The notes under the pieces are model-generated. The model saw nothing but the letters and a program-made list of their open reading frames with translations, was not told the DNA's origin and searched no databases. Position numbers and translations under genes: made by a program. A stretch of DNA of 64,000 nucleotides. It comes from Rheinheimera sp. MM224. Lineage in GTDB: Bacteria > Pseudomonadota > Gammaproteobacteria > Enterobacterales > Alteromonadaceae. Positions within the stretch are counted from its first letter, which is position 1. Each line of letters starts with the position of its first letter. Positions 57,610 to 64,000 of the stretch are shown here, piece by piece. The stretch covers positions 4,267,001-4,331,000 of the forward strand of contig NZ_OX352320.1 in NCBI RefSeq assembly GCF_947090785.1, read 5' to 3'.

Positions 57610-58887
57610 TTAGAGCACTTGTTGGCCGGCTTTCACGACGAAAGCAGGCTGCTCCAGCGCTTTGACTTGAGTAAGAGGGTCAACAGGCACTGCCACTAAA
57701 TCAGCGAAAGCCCCAACTTCTAACACGCCGACATTTTGTTGGCCTTGCTCATTTTTCCAATTTAATAATGTACCGGCATTGACTGTGGCAGCCTGAATCG
57801 CCTGTAAAGGTGTCATACCCCACTGCACCATATAAGCAAACTGACGGCCGTTTAAACCATGAGTGTAAACGCCGGCATCTGTGCCATAAGCCATCTTCAC
57901 ACCTGCTTTTACCGCTTTCTGGAAGTTTTGTCGTTGCAACAAGCCAACCTTTTTCTCTTTAGCTAAGGACTCAGGCAATATGCCGGCTTTTTCGCCTTCG
58001 CTTAAGATAAAGTCACTGACATAGACATCCATCACTAAATAAGTGCCGTGCTTTTTCGCCAGTTTAATGGCTTCATCATCAATAAAGCTGCCGTGTTCAA
58101 TCGAATCCACCCCAGCTTCAATAGCGCGTTTAATACCCTGCAAACCGTGGGCATGAGCCGCAACGATACGACCTCTGTCGTGGGCTTCGTCTATTAAAGC
58201 TTTCATTTCTTCAAAGTTATACTGACTGGCATTCACGTCTGTATTTTTGGATAACACACCACCAGTGGCGGCAAACTTAATCACATCAGCGCCGTACTTG
58301 ATGTTTTCACGCACTTTAGAGCGAACTTCATCCGGACCATTGGCGACACCTGCGCTTCTGGAATTATAAATATGTGGCAGCAGATTATTGTCACAGTGCC
58401 CGCCTGTAATACAGATGGTATTGGCAGCTACCCGCATCCGTGGTCCCTGAATTTCGCCATCATCAATGGCATCCCGCAAAGACACATCGGCGTAACCTGC
58501 GGCCCCTAAGTTCCGCACTGTGGTAAAACCTGCTTTTAAGGTGGCTTTGGCCGCACTGACACCAAAGATGGCTTCACGGGTTGGCGTTTCGACTAAACCA
58601 CGATACCCATGTTTTTGTGGATCTGAAGTTAAATGCACGTGCATATCAATCAGGCCTGGCACTACATAATGGCTGGATAAATCAATCATCTGTACGTTTT
58701 TGGGAGCATCTTTTGCATCAACAATAGCGCTGATGCGACCCTCTTCAACCAGAATAGCTTTGTTTTTCTGGTAGTTGCCTGTGCGCACATCCAGCAAATA
58801 CCCGACCTGGATCACCTGCTCAACCTGAGCTAAAACCACAGAGCTGAATAATCCAGCCAGCAGCACCGATACCTGACTTAACTTCAT
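57610..58887 (-). CDS. secreted amidohydrolase family protein
   Basis: This 425-residue metal-dependent hydrolase has a signal peptide (cut near VLAQ). Its TIM-barrel amidohydrolase landmarks are DMHVHLTSD (two metal-ligand His near 82), a candidate carboxylated Lys near VIKFAATGG, HAHG, HGSF, and GTDAG with the conserved Asp. Relatives act as Xaa-Pro dipeptidases or imidazolone/organophosphate-type hydrolases, and the substrate is unknown here. It lies 24 bases downstream of ubiK on the same strand and may be co-transcribed with it. Confidence 0.9.
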   Translation of the reverse strand: MKLSQVSVLLAGLFSSVVLAQVEQVIQVGYLLDVRTGNYQKNKAILVEEGRISAIVDAKDAPKNVQMIDLSSHYVVPGLIDMHVHLTSDPQKHGYRGLVETPTREAIFGVSAAKATLKAGFTTVRNLGAAGYADVSLRDAIDDGEIQGPRMRVAANTICITGGHCDNNLLPHIYNSRSAGVANGPDEVRSKVRENIKYGADVIKFAATGGVLSKNTDVNASQYNFEEMKALIDEAHDRGRIVAAHAHGLQGIKRAIEAGVDSIEHGSFIDDEAIKLAKKHGTYLVMDVYVSDFILSEGEKAGILPESLAKEKKVGLLQRQNFQKAVKAGVKMAYGTDAGVYTHGLNGRQFAYMVQWGMTPLQAIQAATVNAGTLLNWKNEQGQQNVGVLEVGAFADLVAVPVDPLTQVKALEQPAFVVKAGQQVL

Positions 58888-58911
58888 AACCGTCCTTATT
58901 TACATCACTTT

Positions 58912-59166
58912 TTAGCTAGCTGACTCGTCTTTCGCCGATAATTCAGCAACGCGACGTTCCAGTTCATCCAGTTTGGCGCGTGTTTTAGCCAACACCTGAG
59001 TTTGCACATCAAACTCTTCGCGGGACACAAAATCCAGCTGACTCAGTTTTTGCTGTAGCACCTGCTTTACTTTGTTTTCAACATCATCGGCCATCTCACG
59101 CATTTTAGGTGGGATAGCGGCGCCAATTTGTTTCGCAATTTCTTCAATCTTTTTTGGATCAATCAT
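58912..59166 (-). CDS. ubiK: ubiquinone biosynthesis accessory factor UbiK
   Basis: UbiK (formerly YqiC, BMFP family) assists aerobic ubiquinone synthesis with UbiJ. The 84-residue length fits. Conserved features are [19 protein letters not shown] at the N-terminus and the C-terminal coiled coil [20 protein letters not shown]. It is divergent from rep, with 161 bp between the start codons. Confidence 0.9.
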   Translation of the reverse strand: MIDPKKIEEIAKQIGAAIPPKMREMADDVENKVKQVLQQKLSQLDFVSREEFDVQTQVLAKTRAKLDELERRVAELSAKDESAS

Positions 59167-59327
59167 GGTCTAGCTCCTGTAGCGTTATTTTATTCTACGA
59201 GCCTTCAGGCTCAAGGTGGATCCATTCTGCCGCATATTTGCCGGACTTGCTCGTTTTGTGCAGAAATCAGCACGCCTCAGCCCGTTAAATTTGAGTTAAA
59301 CTAGCGTCCTTCTGCAAAAGGTGTCTG

Positions 59328-61343
59328 ATGAAACTTAACTCTCAACAAAACGATGCGGTGCATTATATCAGCGGGCCTTGCCTGGTTCTGGCTGGCGCTG
59401 GCAGTGGCAAAACCCGGGTCATTACCAATAAAATTGCGTATTTAATTCAGCAATGTGATGTGCCTGCCAAACATATAGCGGCAGTGACTTTTACCAATAA
59501 AGCCGCCCGCGAAATGAAAGAGCGGATCAAGCATCAGTTGGCCCGGCCTTTGTTGAGAGGTTTAACTGTTTCCACTTTTCACACCTTAGGCTTAGAGATC
59601 CTGAAAAAGGAATATCGCGCCATTGGTTATAAGCCTAACTTCACACTGTTTGACGATCAGGACAGCATGGCGCTGCTCAAAGAGCTGACCGATGCCGAGC
59701 TACAGGGTGATAAAGATTTACTGAAAGCTTTGCAAAGCAAAATCTCTTCGTGGAAAAACGATTTGACCTTGCCGGGTCAAGCCTTGGCTCGCGCCACAGA
59801 CGCACAAAGCATCAGCTTTGCTAACTTCTACCAGCAATACGCCCAGCAGCTTCGGGCCTACAACGCCCTGGATTTTGACGATTTAATTATGGTGCCAACC
59901 CTGCTGTTTGCTTCCAATGAGCAAGTGCGGCAGAAGTGGCAACAAAAAATCCAGTACTTGTTGGTGGACGAATATCAGGATACCAATACCAGTCAGTATG
60001 AACTGGTGAAATGGCTGGTCGGTGAGCGTCAGCGCTTTACTGTGGTTGGAGACGATGACCAGTCAATTTATTCCTGGCGGGGTGCCAAACCACAAAATCT
60101 GGTGCTCTTGGGTAAAGATTTTCCGAACTTAAAAGTCATTAAGCTGGAGCAAAACTACCGGTCGGCCGAACGTATTCTGAAAGCGGCCAATATTCTGATC
60201 GCCAATAACCCACACGAATACGATAAACGACTCTTCAGCGAACTGGGGTATGGCGTGCCTTTACGGGTATTACCTACCCGTAATGAAGAAGATGAAGCCG
60301 AAAAAGTGGTGGCCGAAATCATTTCGCACCGCTTTATTAACCGCACTCAGTATAAAGAGTATGCGCTGCTGTATCGCGGCAACCATCAGGCACGGGTATT
60401 TGAAAAAGCGTTGATCACCAACAGAATTCCCTACAAAGTGTCAGGTGGCACTTCGTTTTTTTCCCGTGCTGAAATTAAAGACATCATGGCGTATTTACGG
60501 TTACTGGTGAATCAGGACGATGACAATGCGTTTTTGCGTATTATCAACACGCCAAAACGTGAAATAGGCGCTGCTACGCTGGAAAGAGTGGGCAGCTTGG
60601 CCAACGAAAAACATATCAGCTTATTTGCCGCCTGTTTTGAACCTGAACTGGCAGAACGTTTGCCGGCACGTGGTCTGCAGGCGGTACAGAACTTTGCCAA
60701 CTGGATTAATCATGTCGCGGACAACGCACTACGAGCTGATCCGAAGGAAGCAGTAAAAGATCTGATCCGGCAAAGCCAGTACGAAGCCTGGTTATTTGAA
60801 AGCAGCGCCAGCCCAAAAGCGGCTGAAATGGCACTGAAGAATATCAATGAGCTGTATCGCTGGATCAGTGAAATGCTCGAAGGCAAAGACGATGAGGAGC
60901 CACTAAGTTTAAACGAAGTGGTCACTAAACTGACCTTGCGGGACATGATGGAGCGTCAGGAGCAGGAAGATGATGCCGATCAGGTGCAACTGCTGACTTT
61001 ACACGCCTCTAAAGGTTTGGAATTTCCTTACGTCTTTATGGTCGGCATGGAAGAAGGTTTGTTGCCGCATCAAAGCAGCATAGATGAAGACAATGTAGAG
61101 GAAGAGCGCCGTTTGGCTTATGTAGGTATTACCAGAGCACAACGTGAGTTAATTTTTACTTATGCCCGCGAGCGTCGTCAGTATGGTGAAATCATCAAAC
61201 CTGAACCAAGCCGGTTTTTATACGAATTGCCTGCTGATGATTTGGAATGGAGCAAAGCTGCACCAGTCAAAACTGAACAGCAACGACAGGAAACAGGCCT
61301 GGCGCATATTGACCGATTACGCCAGCTGTTGAAAAAGCCCTGA
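59328..61343 (+). CDS. rep: ATP-dependent DNA helicase Rep
   Basis: Rep is a 3'-to-5' superfamily 1A helicase that clears proteins ahead of replication forks. The 671-residue length matches E. coli Rep (673). Motifs are seen in order: Q motif LNSQQNDAV, Walker A GAGSGKTR near 25, [14 protein letters not shown] (Walker B), [13 protein letters not shown] and the C-terminal [10 protein letters not shown] and [20 protein letters not shown] precedes the ATG. Its last 27 bases overlap the convergent GGDEF gene. Confidence 0.97.
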   Translation: MKLNSQQNDAVHYISGPCLVLAGAGSGKTRVITNKIAYLIQQCDVPAKHIAAVTFTNKAAREMKERIKHQLARPLLRGLTVSTFHTLGLEILKKEYRAIGYKPNFTLFDDQDSMALLKELTDAELQGDKDLLKALQSKISSWKNDLTLPGQALARATDAQSISFANFYQQYAQQLRAYNALDFDDLIMVPTLLFASNEQVRQKWQQKIQYLLVDEYQDTNTSQYELVKWLVGERQRFTVVGDDDQSIYSWRGAKPQNLVLLGKDFPNLKVIKLEQNYRSAERILKAANILIANNPHEYDKRLFSELGYGVPLRVLPTRNEEDEAEKVVAEIISHRFINRTQYKEYALLYRGNHQARVFEKALITNRIPYKVSGGTSFFSRAEIKDIMAYLRLLVNQDDDNAFLRIINTPKREIGAATLERVGSLANEKHISLFAACFEPELAERLPARGLQAVQNFANWINHVADNALRADPKEAVKDLIRQSQYEAWLFESSASPKAAEMALKNINELYRWISEMLEGKDDEEPLSLNEVVTKLTLRDMMERQEQEDDADQVQLLTLHASKGLEFPYVFMVGMEEGLLPHQSSIDEDNVEEERRLAYVGITRAQRELIFTYARERRQYGEIIKPEPSRFLYELPADDLEWSKAAPVKTEQQRQETGLAHIDRLRQLLKKP

Positions 61344-63881
61344 TTGGGTTTCGCTCACCGGGCTGCTATCGGCAAAATAGCAGCATCCCAGCTGAGTCAG
61401 GTAAGTACGGCTTTCGTCATTTTCAGCCACAGCAGCGACCAGACGGTATTTGTGGGTTTGCGCCAGACTCAACAGTACTTGCAGCAGCTGTTTACGCTGA
61501 TCACTGCGCTGTAAACTGCGGCTAAAGGCTGTGTCTAACACAACAAAATCAAATGGATACTGTACCAGTAAACCCAAAGCAGCCACTTCGGCAGCAAACT
61601 GATCCAACCACAATCGAATACCAAGCCGCTTTAACTGATGTAAATTTGCCAGTTGAGTGGTGGTTAAACGCAACAAATCCGCTTCGTTAAACCCAATACA
61701 CAACTGATGTAAAGGCAAGACCGAATGGCGTAATACATTACAGAGCTTATCAAACAGTAAGGTATTATTCAGATGGCCGCTGCTTAATGTAATGCTGAAT
61801 ATTTCCGTGCCGGCATTTTTCTGACAAAGCTGCCTCACCAGTTCAAGTTCAATATCCGGCATTAAACCAGCCTGAGTCGCCTGACGACTTAACTCAGCTT
61901 TTTGTTCCGCATCACCCCGCTGCCAGTTCAATAGCACCTGATAACCCAGTACTTGTGCATCAGCTTGTAATAAAGGCCTGAAGGCAGGCGCAAACTGCTG
62001 TTGATCAACAGCTTGTTGCAACGCTTGTTCTTGCCCAAGCTCCTGCAGCATTTGCTGGCGCATGGAGTCATTAAAAATCACAAAGCGGTTACGGCCAAAA
62101 GACTTGGCCTGATACATAGCTGCATCAGCGTCACGTAATAATTCATCGGCGTTTTGATATTCAGGTTGATAACAGGCAATACCTAAACTGGCGCCTGAAC
62201 ATACCTGCTGGCCCTCAAGCATCATCGGCTGACGCAGAGATTCAATCAAACGCTCCGCTACTTCTTCAGCATCTAAGTCGCTTTGAATTTGCCCCAATAA
62301 AATGACAAACTCATCGCCACCTAAACGAGCCACTAAATCATGTTCACGCACTGTTTGTTGTAAACGTTGGCTGACTTCGATTAAAAACAAATCACCAATA
62401 TGATGGCCTAAGGTGTCATTAATCAGTTTAAAACGGTCTAAATCGATAAATAACAAGGCAAAACGTGGGTTGGCCTCGCGATTCCGATAGGAAAAACGCT
62501 GGCGCAATTGCATTAAAAACATCTGACGATTTGCAAGGCCAGTTAAGGCATCATGATTGGCTTCGTGAAACAGTTTTTCTTCGGCTTTTTTCCGCTCTTC
62601 CACCTGTAAACGCAAAAACAAATTAGTTTGACGTAATTCGCGGGTACGCTCAAAAATACGTTTTTCCAGCTCTTCATGCTGCTGTTTTTGTTGCTCTGTC
62701 GACAGTTTGCGGGAGATAGCTACAGCTATATGCTGCGACACAAAACGTAATAGATTCAGCTCTTGTTCGCTGTAGCTGTAGGTGTTGTCATAACACTGCA
62801 GCGCAATCACACCCAGTACCTGTTCACCCACTAACAAAGGCGCACCTAACCAACTGGTAGACATCGCATGATGGCCAAGACTGGATTGCACCCTGTCTAC
62901 CACTCCAGTTTTAATTAAATCCAGTAACTGTGTCTGGCTGATTAATTTAGCTTCGCCAGAGCGGATCACATACTCAGTTAAGCCACTTTGCAACGCGCGT
63001 TCTCTGGGCGTTGGCGTGTACTGATCCAGATAGAATGGAAAATGTAAGCGGTCAGCCGCTTCATTTAATAACGCAATGTAGCAGTTATCTGCTTTCATCA
63101 ATTCAGACAAAATCTGGTGCACTTCATGATAAAAACTCATCATGTCAGTGCTTTTAGCTGTCATCTCAGAAATTTTATACAAAGCAGACTGCAGCTGTTC
63201 GGCATTAGTTCGCTCGCGGATTTCTTTTTCCAGCGACTGATTGGTATTGCGTAACTGCTGAGTACGCTCACGTACGGTTTGCTCCAGCAATTCACGACTT
63301 TTCACTCTGTCTATAGCTGTGACCGTATGAATGGCTATATTGCTAATCAGCGCTAAATCATGCTGATTGTAATGGCACTCCGGGTCATAACTTTGAATAG
63401 CCATCACCCCAATAATTTTTTCACCACGGCATAAAGGCACACCTAACCAATACTGACAGGCTGTGCCCTGAGCCGTAATATCGCCTGTTTCAACTAGTCG
63501 CCGGTAGCCATCCTGATCACACAGCAGCGCTTGTTTAGTGCGGGCCACATAACCCGTCAGACCGGAAGCAAAAGCGTCGGAAGGCGCATCTAATAAAACT
63601 TGTTGGTCTTTTTCGTCTGCGAAATATTCCAGCGAAAACTGCTGGTCCTGATCACAAAGCACCACATAAAAATTATCGGCTTTGAGCTGCTGGTTTAATA
63701 AACGGTGAATTGCAGGATAAAACTCGCGCATGTCTTTGATGCCAGAAGCTAATTCTGACAATTTGAGTAAAGCACCTTGAATGATATATGCCTGTTTATA
63801 GCCTGCGGCCAGCTTACGCAAACGGCGCAACTGACTAACCACAAGGTGATGGGCTCTATCCAGAGTTGTTATATCCTTCAA
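61317..63881 (-). CDS. GAF-GAF-GGDEF protein with degenerate EAL domain
   Basis: This 854-residue cytoplasmic signalling protein has two GAF domains (about 35-200 and 230-400), each followed by a short coiled coil, then a GGDEF domain near 440-605. An EAL-like domain runs to the end. The GGDEF active site ARLGGDEF is intact, with an inhibitory RxxD (REHD) five residues before it, so it should make c-di-GMP. The EAL-like part lacks the motif (YQVLLNW), DDFGTG and AEGVE, so it is probably catalytically dead. Its 3' end overlaps rep by 27 bases. The 119 bp upstream to the window end show no gene. Confidence 0.93.
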   Translation of the reverse strand: MKDITTLDRAHHLVVSQLRRLRKLAAGYKQAYIIQGALLKLSELASGIKDMREFYPAIHRLLNQQLKADNFYVVLCDQDQQFSLEYFADEKDQQVLLDAPSDAFASGLTGYVARTKQALLCDQDGYRRLVETGDITAQGTACQYWLGVPLCRGEKIIGVMAIQSYDPECHYNQHDLALISNIAIHTVTAIDRVKSRELLEQTVRERTQQLRNTNQSLEKEIRERTNAEQLQSALYKISEMTAKSTDMMSFYHEVHQILSELMKADNCYIALLNEAADRLHFPFYLDQYTPTPRERALQSGLTEYVIRSGEAKLISQTQLLDLIKTGVVDRVQSSLGHHAMSTSWLGAPLLVGEQVLGVIALQCYDNTYSYSEQELNLLRFVSQHIAVAISRKLSTEQQKQQHEELEKRIFERTRELRQTNLFLRLQVEERKKAEEKLFHEANHDALTGLANRQMFLMQLRQRFSYRNREANPRFALLFIDLDRFKLINDTLGHHIGDLFLIEVSQRLQQTVREHDLVARLGGDEFVILLGQIQSDLDAEEVAERLIESLRQPMMLEGQQVCSGASLGIACYQPEYQNADELLRDADAAMYQAKSFGRNRFVIFNDSMRQQMLQELGQEQALQQAVDQQQFAPAFRPLLQADAQVLGYQVLLNWQRGDAEQKAELSRQATQAGLMPDIELELVRQLCQKNAGTEIFSITLSSGHLNNTLLFDKLCNVLRHSVLPLHQLCIGFNEADLLRLTTTQLANLHQLKRLGIRLWLDQFAAEVAALGLLVQYPFDFVVLDTAFSRSLQRSDQRKQLLQVLLSLAQTHKYRLVAAVAENDESRTYLTQLGCCYFADSSPVSETQSGLFQQLA

Positions 63882-64000
63882 CTTTCTCTCTTATTCTTAT
63901 CTAAGGCAAGGCAACCATAACTGGCTGATGTTTAAGCACCTCTATTATGCACAAAGCTTAACCAGATGGAAGGCAAAATGAGCTGGCTGGTCAGATCTTC

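Overview
The window is chromosomal DNA of a gammaproteobacterium, most likely from the Alteromonadales/Rheinheimera-Alishewanella neighbourhood. The evidence is the protein families (IlvGMDA, CysGDNCQ, CysJIH, SstT, Rep, UbiK, RsuA, DUF2884/YggN), several c-di-GMP and histidine kinase sensors, and secreted proteases with GlyGly-CTERM sorting tails. The genus is an inference. No rRNA, tRNA, CRISPR array, prophage or insertion sequence was recognised.

Layout. 1-6.3 kb: branched-chain amino acid operon ilvGMDA on the minus strand. Its 28-codon Ile/Val/Leu-rich leader peptide and attenuator can be read directly, and a dispersed repeat lies between ilvM and ilvD. 6.4-20.5 kb: mixed housekeeping and accessory genes: DUF1289 protein, LysR regulator divergent from a short-chain dehydrogenase, PAS histidine kinase, GH13 lipoprotein, catalase-like peroxidase, TraT-like lipoprotein, RsuA, thioredoxin-NHL protein, NSS transporter, YbhN-like membrane protein and a LETM1-like protein. 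20.6-27.6 kb: sulfate assimilation operon cysG-cysD-cysN-SLC13 permease-cysC-cysQ. Its promoter carries a 15/16 match to a tandem MetJ box between -35 and -10.

28-37.6 kb: two secreted protease genes, 11 bases apart. The first encodes an M36 metallopeptidase. The second encodes one 1833-residue chain holding two complete subtilisin-TIG-Kelch proteins, joined through an internal sorting tail and an internal signal peptide. 37.7-45 kb: SstT, a TPR lipoprotein, a TPR-GGDEF diguanylate cyclase, a DUF4377 lipoprotein and a GGDEF(degenerate)-EAL protein. 45.1-49.5 kb: cysJIH, which completes reduction of the sulfate activated by the first cys locus. 49.7-64 kb: hybrid histidine kinase, four tandem 125-bp repeats, YggN-like protein, RidA, an ankyrin protein and catalase separated by more repeats, a new 52-residue acidic Cys protein, a secreted amidohydrolase, UbiK, Rep helicase and a GAF-GAF-GGDEF-EAL-like protein.

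How it works together: the two cys loci take sulfate from uptake through APS and PAPS to sulfite and sulfide, with CysG supplying siroheme for CysI and CysQ clearing PAP. Three c-di-GMP proteins and two histidine kinases make the second half rich in signalling. The least explained material is non-coding: a hairpin repeat family in at least four settings, a pseudoknot-capable block beside the catalase gene, and a cluster of hairpins with GGA in the loop.
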